This document shows positions 25,811-35,234 of a stretch of 64,000 nucleotides of DNA, one piece after another. The notes beneath the pieces were generated by a model. The model was not told the DNA's origin, did no database searches, and was given only the letters and a program-made list of their open reading frames with translations. Source of the stretch: Ignavibacteria bacterium (GTDB taxonomy: Bacteria; Bacteroidota; Ignavibacteria; Kapaibacteriales; Kapaibacteriaceae); assembly GCA_015709655.1 (NCBI GenBank), contig CP054181.1, positions 2,228,207 to 2,292,206 on the forward strand, read 5' to 3'. Made by a program: the position numbers and the translations under genes. The stretch's first letter is position 1. The number at the start of each line of letters is the position of its first letter.

Positions 25811-25846
25811 ACAACACCCATCTGCCCTTGGACAGATGGGTGTTGT
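25811..25846 (-). terminator. Strong hairpin terminator downstream of gdhA
   Basis: A perfect 14-bp stem (ACAACACCCATCTG at 25811-25824 with its complement at 25833-25846) and an 8-base loop. On the minus strand it follows the gdhA stop by about 20 bases and is succeeded by CATTTTATCC, a modest U tract. It marks the right edge of the mobile island. Confidence 0.75.
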
Positions 25847-25864
25847 TGATGTCTGTGGTGTTCC

Positions 25865-27331
25865 TTAGGGGAAGATGCCCAGAAGCTCGTATGACTGACC
25901 AATTCTGCTGAGCGAATGTACAAAGGCTGCTGTTCGCATGTCATGTTGCATCCGCTTGTCGCCGCGCAGAGTTTCCATGATGTTATGATATGCATTTATC
26001 ATACTGTCTTCCAGACCTGAGTTAACCAGGTCCTCTTCGTCGGCACCGCGGGCAATTAGTTTGCGTTCGGCCAAAGTGAGGTCTTTGCCGGTAAGTCGTT
26101 CAATGGTTTCTACCAGACGGAGGTTGCTGCCTTCCTCAAAACGTTTGTCGAGTCGGCCAAACCTGACGTGCGAGATGTTTTTTAACCATTCAAAGTAACT
26201 CACCACTACACCACCGGCGTTTACAAACATATCCGGCATAACATAGATGCCCTTCTTCAGCAAAATTTCGTCGGCTACTGATGTAACCGGTCCATTTGCA
26301 GCCTCAACAACCATCTTTGCTTTAATGTTAGGAGCATTTTCTTTGTAAATCTGATTTTCGAGTGCAGCGGGAATCAGGATGTCGCATGGATATTCCAGAA
26401 CACTATTCCCGTTCTTAATGGTTTTTGCACCATGGAATCCGGTAATTGAGCCAGTATTCCTGCGGTGAGCGGCAAGTTCTTCAACATCAATTCCTTTGTC
26501 GTTGACAACTGCACCGTCGTACTCAATAATCCCAATAATGGTACCACCGCCTTCTTGCACGAACTTGGCGGTGTGGTATCCCACATTGCCAAATCCCTGG
26601 ACGATAATACGCTTACCTTCAAGGCCCACCGACATTTTTAAATGCTTCATCAGCTTCGGATCGTTTACGGCTTCGCGCAGAGAAAAGAAAACGCCCCGAC
26701 CGGTGGCTGCAGTTCTACCGCGTACGCCACCCTGGCCAACGGGTTTCCCTGTAACGCAGCCAAGCGCATTAATATCATCCTTACTGAATGTTTGATATGT
26801 ATCCGCAATCCAGGCCATTTCACGCTGACTGCTGCCGTAGTCCGGTGCGGGAACGTCAACCGAGGGGCCGATAAAATTTTTCTTAATCAGTTCAACGGTA
26901 TAGCGCCGTGTAATGCGCTCCAACTCCTCTACGGTATAGTTCTTGGGGTTGATCTTTATGCCCCCCTTGCCACCACCAAACGGTACGTCAACAACAGAGC
27001 ACTTATAGGTCATCAGTGCCGAAAGAGCTTCAACTTCTTCCTGATTTACAGCCTGATCATAGCGGATACCGCCCTTACAGGGCATTCTGTGGTGACTATG
27101 CTCGGCACGCCATGCTTCGATAACCTGAACGTCGCCCTTGACGCGTACCGGAAACCGTACATAATAGACAGAGTTGCACACCTTGATCTGGTTAAGGATA
27201 CCCTGAGGAATATTCAGGTACCTCACCGCCTTATCAAAATAGTGGTTCACCGAGTCAAGAAAAGGCTGCGAGCCAAGTGGTATTGCGTTACCGGCAGATG
27301 CTCCCTTCTTGGATTTGGAGACTTTAGCCAT
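25865..27331 (-). CDS. gdhA: Glutamate dehydrogenase
   Basis: Interconverts glutamate with 2-oxoglutarate and ammonia. The 488 residues include the substrate-binding HRMPCKGGIRY (Lys86), the catalytic Lys122 in PFGGGKGGI, and the Rossmann motif GFGNVG (about 250). Length and the GGIRYD stretch fit the hexameric bacterial class. Cofactor preference (NAD or NADP) cannot be settled by eye. AGGA lies about 9 bases before the ATG. It is followed on the same strand by hppD and hisC upstream (gaps of 53 and 17 bases), a plausible amino-acid catabolism group. Confidence 0.95.
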   Translation of the reverse strand: MAKVSKSKKGASAGNAIPLGSQPFLDSVNHYFDKAVRYLNIPQGILNQIKVCNSVYYVRFPVRVKGDVQVIEAWRAEHSHHRMPCKGGIRYDQAVNQEEVEALSALMTYKCSVVDVPFGGGKGGIKINPKNYTVEELERITRRYTVELIKKNFIGPSVDVPAPDYGSSQREMAWIADTYQTFSKDDINALGCVTGKPVGQGGVRGRTAATGRGVFFSLREAVNDPKLMKHLKMSVGLEGKRIIVQGFGNVGYHTAKFVQEGGGTIIGIIEYDGAVVNDKGIDVEELAAHRRNTGSITGFHGAKTIKNGNSVLEYPCDILIPAALENQIYKENAPNIKAKMVVEAANGPVTSVADEILLKKGIYVMPDMFVNAGGVVVSYFEWLKNISHVRFGRLDKRFEEGSNLRLVETIERLTGKDLTLAERKLIARGADEEDLVNSGLEDSMINAYHNIMETLRGDKRMQHDMRTAAFVHSLSRIGQSYELLGIFP

Positions 27332-27384
27332 GGATACAATCCTAAAAAAAATTATAAAATATAATGAACGGTTTCCGTATAGGG

Positions 27385-28509
27385 TTACAGATTCCCTCTG
27401 CGTTCCTGTTCGCGTTCTATACTTTCGAATAAGGCTTTAAAGTTACCCTTGCCGAATGACCGGGCACCTTTCCGCTGAATGACTTCGTAGAACAACGTTG
27501 GACGATCACCAACGGGCTTGGTGAAAATCTGGAGCAGGTAGCCTTCGTCATCACGGTCAACCAGGATGTTCAGACGGCGGATGTCGGCAAGATCTTCTTC
27601 GATACTGCCAACACGGTCCAGCAGGTCTTCGTAATACGTGTCGGGTACGGTAAGAAATTCAACGCCGCGCCGACGCAGTTCGCCAACGGTATGGATAATG
27701 TCGTTCGTGGCAACAGCAATATGCTGGACACCGGGTCCATGGTAAAATTCGAGGTATTCATCTATCTGACTTTTCTTCTTACCTTTTGCCGGCTCGTTAA
27801 TCGGGAATTTGATGTAGCCGTTCCCGTTGGTCATTACCTTGCTCATGAGCGCGGTGTACTCAGTTGAAATATCGTTGTCATCGAATGTCTTCAGCAGTTT
27901 AAAGCCCATGACATCTTCGTAAAAGGCAACCCACTCGTTCATTTTACCCAGTTCCACGTTGCCTACACAGTGATCTACGTACAACAGGCCAACAGGTTCG
28001 GTTACGTAGTCGTCGGAAACCGGGCTATATCCCGGCATAAAAACACCACTATAATTCTTGCGTTCAACAAAGGTGTGAACTGTTTCACCATAGGTGTGAA
28101 TGCCCGCAACAACTACTTCGCCGTGTTCATCTTTTAATATGGTTGGTTCCATAGCACTCTTTGCACCGCGACGCGTAGTTTCTTCCCAGGCTTTCTTTGC
28201 GTCGTCAACCCATAGTGCCAGAATCTTCACGCCATCACCATGCAGTTTAATATGATCACTGACCGGATGATCCGGATGCATCGGGGTGGTGATGATAAGC
28301 CTGATTTTACCTTGCTGCAGCACGTATGAAGCACGGTCACGGACACCGGTTTCGGGTCCGGCATAAGCAATAAGTTTAAATCCAAAAGCGGTCCGGTAGA
28401 AGTATGTTGTCTGCTTTGCATTACCAACATAGAATTCAATGAAGTCGGTTCCGTTGATGGGCAGGAATTCCTGATCTGTGATGGTTTGAGTTTCTGTTTC
28501 AGGTGTCAC
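27385..28509 (-). CDS. hppD: 4-hydroxyphenylpyruvate dioxygenase
   Basis: Fe(II) dioxygenase that turns 4-hydroxyphenylpyruvate, the transamination product of tyrosine, into homogentisate. The 374 residues form two vicinal-oxygen-chelate domains. The iron ligands are visible as His180 (YVDHCVGN), His263 (GVQHIAVA) and Glu342 (FYEVIQR), and the C-terminal gate helix RKGARSFGKGNFKALFESIE is intact. The start is a GTG at 28509 with GGAGGA about 4 bases upstream. Homogentisate dioxygenase and later steps are not in the window. Confidence 0.96.
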   Translation of the reverse strand: MTPETETQTITDQEFLPINGTDFIEFYVGNAKQTTYFYRTAFGFKLIAYAGPETGVRDRASYVLQQGKIRLIITTPMHPDHPVSDHIKLHGDGVKILALWVDDAKKAWEETTRRGAKSAMEPTILKDEHGEVVVAGIHTYGETVHTFVERKNYSGVFMPGYSPVSDDYVTEPVGLLYVDHCVGNVELGKMNEWVAFYEDVMGFKLLKTFDDNDISTEYTALMSKVMTNGNGYIKFPINEPAKGKKKSQIDEYLEFYHGPGVQHIAVATNDIIHTVGELRRRGVEFLTVPDTYYEDLLDRVGSIEEDLADIRRLNILVDRDDEGYLLQIFTKPVGDRPTLFYEVIQRKGARSFGKGNFKALFESIEREQERRGNL

Positions 28510-28526
28510 GGTGTCCTCCGGAGATT

Positions 28527-29633
28527 TTATCGTACAAATTGTTCGGTGTGTGATGTTAGAAATTCTTCCAGTTGCTCGTTTTGTTCGTCAGTGCCCAGTG
28601 TAATACGTACTGCGGTCGGGATTCCGAATCCTGTCAGCGGTCGTGAAATGAACCCCGCCCGGAGCAGTGTCATGTAAAACTGCTGTGCCCGGTCTGTATC
28701 GTGTAAATCAATAAAAACAAAATTGGTAATGCTTTCTGATGTTGTGTAGCCCGACGTCCGTAACGCCCCGAGTAACCTGTTCATGCCGCGCTGAGCACAT
28801 GCAACGGTTTTTTGTACATGGCCGGTATCGGATAACGCGGCCACTGCGGCAGCACAGCCAATTCCATTCGGGTCAAACGGAAGGCAGGTTTTCAGCAACC
28901 ACTGCATCAGCTCGGGATTGCCCAGAGCGTATCCAACGCGGAACGCAGCCAAACCATATGCCTTCGAGAATGTTCGGAGTGAAATCACATTGGGGTGCGT
29001 TGCATACAAGCCCTGCGGATAGGTATCCGGAGCCATTGCCACGGCATACTCATGGTAGGCTTCGTCCAACACCACAACCACGCTGTCAGGCACCCGTTCG
29101 AGCAACCAGTGTAATTTGTCGGTCGTAATGTAGGTGCCGGTCGGATTATTCGGGTTAGGGATGTAGATAATTTTTGTTGACGGCGTAATTGCCGCGGCAA
29201 GGCGCTCTACATCGAACCGATAGCCCCCTCCCAAATCCACATAATCAGGCTGACTGCCAACGGTGCGCACGGCAATACCAAAACTCACAAACCCACCCCG
29301 GCTGGAAAGAGCAGTCTCGCCGGGAAGAAGCAGGGTACGCATAAGCTGGTGGATGATGGCATCGCTGCCATTGTTCACAACGATACCCTCAAGCGGATGG
29401 TTGTGATACGTGGCAAGAGCCATACGTAAACCAAGACCACCATCGCCGTAGCGGTGCGATTGCTCCAGCGCATGCCGTGCCGCATCCAGAGCAAACGAAG
29501 AAGCGCCAAACGGATTCTCGTTTGACGCTAGTTTAACGACGTGAGTTAAACCGTACTGCTTTCGAATTTCTTCCGCACTGGTACCCGGTGTGTATGTGCC
29601 AACCTGCCGAAGGTGCTCGGGGATTGAAATCAT
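28527..29633 (-). CDS. hisC: Histidinol-phosphate / aromatic aminotransferase (HisC family)
   Basis: PLP fold-type I aminotransferase of 368 residues. Motifs: SNENPFGAS near the N-terminus, PNPNNPTGTY, LDEAYHEY, and the PLP lysine in RTFSKAYGLAAFRVGYALG. By family it acts in histidine biosynthesis, but HisC-type enzymes often transaminate tyrosine and phenylalanine. Being 17 bases upstream of hppD on the same strand, supplying 4-hydroxyphenylpyruvate is a reasonable alternative role (inference). No other his genes lie in the window. The ATG lacks a Shine-Dalgarno and follows a TAnnTTTG box by five bases. Confidence 0.88.
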   Translation of the reverse strand: MISIPEHLRQVGTYTPGTSAEEIRKQYGLTHVVKLASNENPFGASSFALDAARHALEQSHRYGDGGLGLRMALATYHNHPLEGIVVNNGSDAIIHQLMRTLLLPGETALSSRGGFVSFGIAVRTVGSQPDYVDLGGGYRFDVERLAAAITPSTKIIYIPNPNNPTGTYITTDKLHWLLERVPDSVVVVLDEAYHEYAVAMAPDTYPQGLYATHPNVISLRTFSKAYGLAAFRVGYALGNPELMQWLLKTCLPFDPNGIGCAAAVAALSDTGHVQKTVACAQRGMNRLLGALRTSGYTTSESITNFVFIDLHDTDRAQQFYMTLLRAGFISRPLTGFGIPTAVRITLGTDEQNEQLEEFLTSHTEQFVR

Positions 29634-29638
29634 AACTG

Positions 29639-29646
29639 CAAAACTA
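29639..29646 (-). promoter_or_regulatory. TAnnTTTG -7 box five bases before the hisC ATG
   Basis: On the minus strand TAGTTTTG is an exact match to the Bacteroidetes -7 consensus, five bases upstream of the start codon. The distance implies a leaderless or nearly leaderless transcript. No TTG at the expected -33 spacing was seen. Confidence 0.4.
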
Positions 29647-29676
29647 CGAATTACCTCTTCTCTCTAATTTCGTTGT

Positions 29677-30678
29677 ATGCTACCTACCATTGCAATCGTT
29701 TTTACGGGTGGAACCATTGCCTCGACACTTGACGAAGGGTTCGGTGGCGTGGTGCCAAGTTTAACGGGCGGACAAATCCTGGCCCATGTTCCAGGTCTGG
29801 ATGCCGTTGCCACCGTTATTGCCCATGAATACGGTGCTTACCCGGGTCCGCACATTACCCCGCAGCACATGCTTGAAATTTCGAAGGTGGTAGGGGGCTA
29901 TGCCACACGCAGCGATATTAGCGGCATCATTGTTACCCATGGAACCGATACGCTCGAAGAAACTGCCTACTTTTTGGACTGTACGGTAAACACCCATAAA
30001 CCCGTTGTGGTGATCGGTGCAATGCGCAATTCGTCGGAACCGGACTGGGATGGACCCCGCAATATCCGTGATGCAGTTCTGGTATGTGGCAATCCCACGG
30101 CATGCGAGAAGGGCGTGATGGTGGTGCTCGGCGGCGAGGTACTTGCTGCATCGGAAGCAACAAAGGCCGACACTGAAGATGTAAATACATTTGCAAGTAT
30201 GAACTTCGGACCGCTTGGCAGGGTAATGAACAACCAGGTTCTTATGCATCGCTCACCGCTGCACCGGGACCATTTTTCAGTAGATCACCTTCCTGAATTT
30301 GTGCCGTTGTTAAAGTGCTATGCGGGAATGGACCGGTGGTTTATTGATGAAGCCGTGCGCCATGGTGCCCGCGGCATCGTGATTGAAGCCTTTGGTGTGG
30401 GCAATGTTACTCCCTTGGTAGCTCAGGCACTTACCGATGCTGTAGCGCAGGGAATACCGGTGGTTCTGGTGTCACGCTGTCCAATCGGCCGGGTGGAACA
30501 CGTGTACGCATACGAAGGTGCCGGGAAGCAATTATATCGGAAAGGTGTGATTTTTGCCGATTACTTAAACGGACCCAAGGCACGTATCAAGCTCATGTGT
30601 GCCCTTGCCGCCAACAAAACAATGAACCAAATTCGGGAGAGTTTCGAGTGGGTAAACAGGATGGAGAGTGCTGACTAA
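29677..30678 (+). CDS. ansA: L-asparaginase, type I-like
   Basis: Hydrolyses asparagine to aspartate and ammonia. The 333 residues have the two family signatures: FTGGTIAST (nucleophile Thr13) and THGTDTLEETAYFL (Thr90, Asp91). There is no signal peptide, which suggests a cytoplasmic enzyme. The C-terminal allosteric-type domain (about 210-330) is present. It diverges from hisC across 43 bases, and its TAA shares a base with the alr ATG (TAATG at 30676-30680), so the two are coupled. Confidence 0.93.
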   Translation: MLPTIAIVFTGGTIASTLDEGFGGVVPSLTGGQILAHVPGLDAVATVIAHEYGAYPGPHITPQHMLEISKVVGGYATRSDISGIIVTHGTDTLEETAYFLDCTVNTHKPVVVIGAMRNSSEPDWDGPRNIRDAVLVCGNPTACEKGVMVVLGGEVLAASEATKADTEDVNTFASMNFGPLGRVMNNQVLMHRSPLHRDHFSVDHLPEFVPLLKCYAGMDRWFIDEAVRHGARGIVIEAFGVGNVTPLVAQALTDAVAQGIPVVLVSRCPIGRVEHVYAYEGAGKQLYRKGVIFADYLNGPKARIKLMCALAANKTMNQIRESFEWVNRMESAD

Positions 30679-31808
30679 TGCGCTGTACCGTGGCAACGAT
30701 CGATGCAGATGCACTTCGGTGGAATCTTAGCATCATTAAAAAAAAGGCCGGCCCCGCAACGGTGTGCGCAATGGTAAAGGCTAATGCCTATGGGCATGAC
30801 ATCGTTACCGTAGCACGTATCCTTCAGGCCGAAGGCGTTACCTGGTTTGGCGTTGCCTTTGCCGACGAAGCAATTGTTCTGCGCAACAACGGGATTACCG
30901 GTTCGATTATTCTGCTTACGCCTCATGAACCACACGAAGTTGAAACCGTTCTGGATTATCGTCTTGTGCCGGTGATCTGCAGCGTTCAGCAAGCACGCCT
31001 ACTTGCCGAGAAAGCGTCTGAACGCGGAGTTACCGCGTCAGCCCATCTGTACGTAGATACCGGAATGCATCGTGACGGGATAGGCGTACACGAGGCCTTT
31101 CATGCTCTGACGGAGATAGATGGGTTCAAGGGGCTTAGGGTTGATGGTGTTTGTATGCACTTTGCCACGGCTGATGTATTGCATCATCCGTTTATTCAGG
31201 AGCAGGAAAGTAAGTTTATTGAATTGTTAAAAAAAGTAGCCGATCATGGACGAACCTTCACCTATGTGCATGCTTCCAATACGGGAGCACTCTGGCAACA
31301 TGCCGGAAACATGGGTACCATGGTCCGAACCGGCATGTCGATGTACGGCTATGCCCAGCCTTCCGATCCTGCTGCCCATCTGAAACCCGTGATGTCGCTA
31401 CGGAGCAGGGTGATTGGTATTCGCCGAATCTGGCCGGGTGATTCTGTGAGCTACGGACAACGGTTTATTTCTACCACCGAAACAACGATCTGTACGGTAC
31501 CCATCGGTTATGGCGACGGGTACATGCGTTGCCTGACCGGCAAGGCATGGTGCCTTATCCGCGGTGAGAAGTATCCGGTTGTTGGAACTGTGTGTATGGA
31601 TGAAATTATGGTTGACGTGGGGAATGCCAAGGTTACCGTAGGTGACGAAGTGGTGTTAATCGGAACACAGGCTAATGCAAGTGGGAAGGTGCAAAGTATC
31701 GACGCTACCGATGTAGCGGAATGGGCAGGCACCATACCGTACGAAATCACTACCGCAGTAAGTGCAAGAGTGCCCAGACTGCTGGTTTATGACGGAAAGG
31801 GGCTGTAA
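30678..31808 (+). CDS. alr: Alanine racemase
   Basis: PLP enzyme that makes D-alanine for peptidoglycan. The 376 residues include the PLP lysine Lys34 in AMVKANAYGHD and the catalytic tyrosine region DSVSYGQRF, followed by TVPIGYGDGY and VGTVCMDEIMVDVG. Length is normal for the family. It is coupled to ansA upstream (1-base overlap) and followed immediately by scpA. Confidence 0.95.
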   Translation: MRCTVATIDADALRWNLSIIKKKAGPATVCAMVKANAYGHDIVTVARILQAEGVTWFGVAFADEAIVLRNNGITGSIILLTPHEPHEVETVLDYRLVPVICSVQQARLLAEKASERGVTASAHLYVDTGMHRDGIGVHEAFHALTEIDGFKGLRVDGVCMHFATADVLHHPFIQEQESKFIELLKKVADHGRTFTYVHASNTGALWQHAGNMGTMVRTGMSMYGYAQPSDPAAHLKPVMSLRSRVIGIRRIWPGDSVSYGQRFISTTETTICTVPIGYGDGYMRCLTGKAWCLIRGEKYPVVGTVCMDEIMVDVGNAKVTVGDEVVLIGTQANASGKVQSIDATDVAEWAGTIPYEITTAVSARVPRLLVYDGKGL

Positions 31809-31809
31809 C

Positions 31810-32586
31810 GTGCTTAATGTTCGGTTAGACAATTTTGAAGGACCTTTAGACCTGCTCCTGTTTTTTATAAAACGGGATGAATTGGATATCTACGATATAC
31901 CGATCGCCTCAATAACGTCCGAATTCCTGGAATATGTTCGGGTGATCGAGATGCTTGACTTAGACCTTGCCGGTGAGTTCGTTGTTATGGCAAGTATGCT
32001 GGTGCAGATCAAGGCTCAAATGCTTTTACCGAAGGACGAACGTGTTGGCGGTGATGACTCGCTGATTGATGATACCGACCCACGCGCAGAACTCGTGCGC
32101 CGTCTGCTCGAGTACAAGCGTTTTAAGGAAGCATCCGAACAACTGGGTACACAGGCCGACCAGCAGCGCCATATCCTGTACCGCCAGGTGTTCGAAGCCG
32201 AGGCAATTCATGCAGCCGAGAGCGGAAGCTATCGTAATGCTACACTTTTTGATCTTCTTAAAGCGCTAAAGAAGGCAATTGATCGGGCACCCGATAACAC
32301 CACTACCCATGTTGTTGAACGGTATCCAATTACAGTTGAAGAAAAAGCTGAAGAAATTGTCCACCTGCTGCGGTCCCGCCCCAGCGTGCGTTTCTTTGAA
32401 CTTGTAGGGAACCTAACGGTGCAGCATATTGTGGTAACGTTCCTGGCACTGTTAGAACTTGCAAAAAATCATCGGATACGCGTTCAGCAGGATGAACAAT
32501 TCGACGATATCGTCATTGTTCAGCGCTCCGATTCTCATGATCAGGAGTCAGAAACAACAACAGAAACGGAAGAAGTATCATCATGA
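31810..32586 (+). CDS. scpA: Segregation and condensation protein A
   Basis: Kleisin subunit of the bacterial SMC condensin. I start at the GTG at 31810, one base after the alr stop, because it gives the family's N-terminus LNVRLDNFEGPLDLLLFFI. An open frame extends upstream inside alr but has no homology. The 258-residue protein has a conserved middle (MLDLDLAGEFVVMAS) and a winged-helix C-terminus (about 185-240) that would contact SMC. An acidic Thr/Glu-rich tail follows. It overlaps scpB by ATGA. Confidence 0.93.
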   Translation: MLNVRLDNFEGPLDLLLFFIKRDELDIYDIPIASITSEFLEYVRVIEMLDLDLAGEFVVMASMLVQIKAQMLLPKDERVGGDDSLIDDTDPRAELVRRLLEYKRFKEASEQLGTQADQQRHILYRQVFEAEAIHAAESGSYRNATLFDLLKALKKAIDRAPDNTTTHVVERYPITVEEKAEEIVHLLRSRPSVRFFELVGNLTVQHIVVTFLALLELAKNHRIRVQQDEQFDDIVIVQRSDSHDQESETTTETEEVSS

Positions 32587-33428
32587 CAGAAATCGAAAAT
32601 TCGGGTTCGCCTGAGCCCCTTTCAGTTCCATATTTCTTTACTTTGGAACGCTATGATCAGCGCAGAGCGCTTGAGTCACTGATTTTTGCCAGCGAAGAAC
32701 CGCTGACACAAAAACTGATGTATAAAATCCTGGTGCTGGAAGATCCCACACAGGAGGAATCGCCCGGACAGCAGCAGCTGCCACTTGATGGTGAGGCGGA
32801 AAAGCAGGCCACGCCGGAGCGTGTTCCGTTTGAGGTACCAAGGGACTATTTTGATGAAATTATAAATGAAATTAACGATGAATTAGAGATGGGTGACCGG
32901 CCTTTCAGAGTGGTCCGTATTGCAGGTGGCTATCAGTTTGCCACCACACCACAGCACGGACAGTTAGTGCAGCGATTGTTAAAAGCGCGTAATAAGAAAC
33001 GTCTTACACAGGCAGCACTGGAAACTCTTGCCATCATCGCCTACCGTCAGCCCCTTACCAAGAGTGAGGTCGATGCCGTCCGCGGCGTTAACAGCGGTGA
33101 AGTTGTGAACTCGCTCGTCGAACGCGGTTTTGTTGATATGGTAGGACGCAGCGAAGCAATTGGGAAACCAATTCTGTACGGCACCACCGAAGAATTCCTG
33201 CGATTGTTTGGCTTAAACTCACTCTCGGACCTGCCCAAACTGCGCGAAATAGATGAGTTGTTGAAAACCGCTACCAGTATAGTAGAGGCCGATGACACAA
33301 TTTCACTAATCCCTGACCATCGCCTTCTGCGCCGCCAACTGGCCGACCTGCTTGAGCAGGGGCGGACACAGCCATTAGAACCCGGTTCGGAAGAAACTCC
33401 TGAAGTCCCGACAGATCCTACAGAGTAA
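32583..33428 (+). CDS. scpB: Segregation and condensation protein B
   Basis: Partner of ScpA in the SMC complex; two winged-helix domains. The 281 residues hold RALESLIFASEEPLTQKLM (domain 1) and the highly conserved LTQAALETLAIIAYRQPLTK with EVDAVRGVNS (domain 2). The N-terminal domain carries an acidic insertion (about 60-85), and the C-terminus is a low-complexity tail. It overlaps scpA by four bases. The 60 bases after it show no terminator. Confidence 0.93.
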   Translation: MTEIENSGSPEPLSVPYFFTLERYDQRRALESLIFASEEPLTQKLMYKILVLEDPTQEESPGQQQLPLDGEAEKQATPERVPFEVPRDYFDEIINEINDELEMGDRPFRVVRIAGGYQFATTPQHGQLVQRLLKARNKKRLTQAALETLAIIAYRQPLTKSEVDAVRGVNSGEVVNSLVERGFVDMVGRSEAIGKPILYGTTEEFLRLFGLNSLSDLPKLREIDELLKTATSIVEADDTISLIPDHRLLRRQLADLLEQGRTQPLEPGSEETPEVPTDPTE

Positions 33429-33489
33429 TTGGTAATTTTCCGGTTTTATTATTATAATTTTTGGGGTCTATACGAAAAAAAAAGAAATA

Positions 33490-34017
33490 GTGGACCAAAA
33501 CAATTCCGATATCCACCACCGCAGGTCTTTACGATTCAAAGGGTACGATTATACACACGAAGGCTTATACTTTATTACCATTTGTACTCAGGATAGGAAA
33601 TGTCTGTTTGGCAGGGTGGTGAACAGCAAAATGAAATAGAACGATGCTGGTAAAATAGCCAATCAATGTTGGTTAAACATTCCCAACCATTTTCCGGATG
33701 TGGTTCTACACGAATATGTGGTCATGCCCAATCATATTCACGGAATCATTGAAAAAACCGGATCAAAAACCGTTGGGTCGAAAAACTTTTCGCTCCTACC
33801 GTCGCGTCCGAATGGTACATCAAAAACCATAGGTTCAATCGTACGCGGATTTAAAAATGGTGTTACAAAATGGATGCGGCAAAACACAAATATTTATGAT
33901 GTGTGGCAACGTATTTATTATGAGCATATCATCCGCGATGAACAGTCGTACGATCGTATTGCAGAATACATCAAAAACAACCCTGCCAATTGGCGGGATG
34001 ATGAATTCCATACGTAG
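33490..34017 (+). pseudogene. REP-associated tyrosine transposase (RAYT, Y1_Tnp domain) with in-frame stop
   Basis: Single-strand transposase relative that processes REP palindromes. From the GTG at 33490 the frame reads RRSLRFKGYDYTHEGLYFIT and ICTQDRKCLFG, then a TAG at 33637-33639 interrupts, and the same frame continues NDAGKIANQCWLN. The HUH motif is MPNHIHGI. The C-terminal VWQRIYYEHIIRDEQSYDRI and YIKNNPANW carries the tyrosine region. Domain order and length (about 175 codons) are normal, so one stop codon is the main lesion. The segment 33758-33796 inside the frame is a REP unit, and the stop TAG at 34015-34017 is provided by another REP. Confidence 0.85.
33758..33796. repeat. REP unit embedded inside the RAYT reading frame
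   Basis: This 39-base segment matches 34090-34128 at 35 positions (CCGGATCAAAAACCGT, then a palindrome of the GGGCGAAAAA/TTTTTCGCCC type). It is translated in frame as part of GSKTVGSKNFSLLPS. Confidence 0.7.
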
Positions 34018-34222
34018 GGGCGAAAAATTTTTTGCCCCAAAACATTACGCCCGATGAAATGATGACGGACAAAACCGGTGCGAAAAATACCGGATCAAAA
34101 ACCGTAGGGGCGAAAAATTTTTCGCCCCAAACATATCGACCCAAAACATTACGCCCAATGAAATGAAATCGGTGCGAAAAAAATCGGACCAAACTAGGGG
34201 CGAAAAATTTTTCGTCCCTACT
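34015..34222. repeat. Array of three REP palindromes downstream of the RAYT gene
   Basis: Palindromes of the form TAGGGGCGAAAAA followed by TTTTTCGCCCC lie at 34015-34038, 34104-34128 and 34195-34220. The spacers share CCAAAACATTACGCCC and ATGAAATGA. Palindromes beside the RAYT gene are the expected substrate of that enzyme family. The units extend the non-coding stretch 34018-34308, which contains no other gene. Confidence 0.8.
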
Positions 34223-34308
34223 ACTATTTCTACTCAGGTATTGGAAAATCAGAAAAATAGTTGTATTATGGCACGCAACTGTTGTTCATTCTTTTGAGGA
34301 GACTTGTT

Positions 34309-35207
<899 letters not shown>

Positions 35208-35234
35208 TCATCAATGCAACTTGAAAGGTGTTTT

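Noticed and set aside
30678-31762. Longer scpA starting at 31762
   Set aside because: That start lies inside alr and adds residues without homology; the GTG at 31810 fits the ScpA N-terminus.
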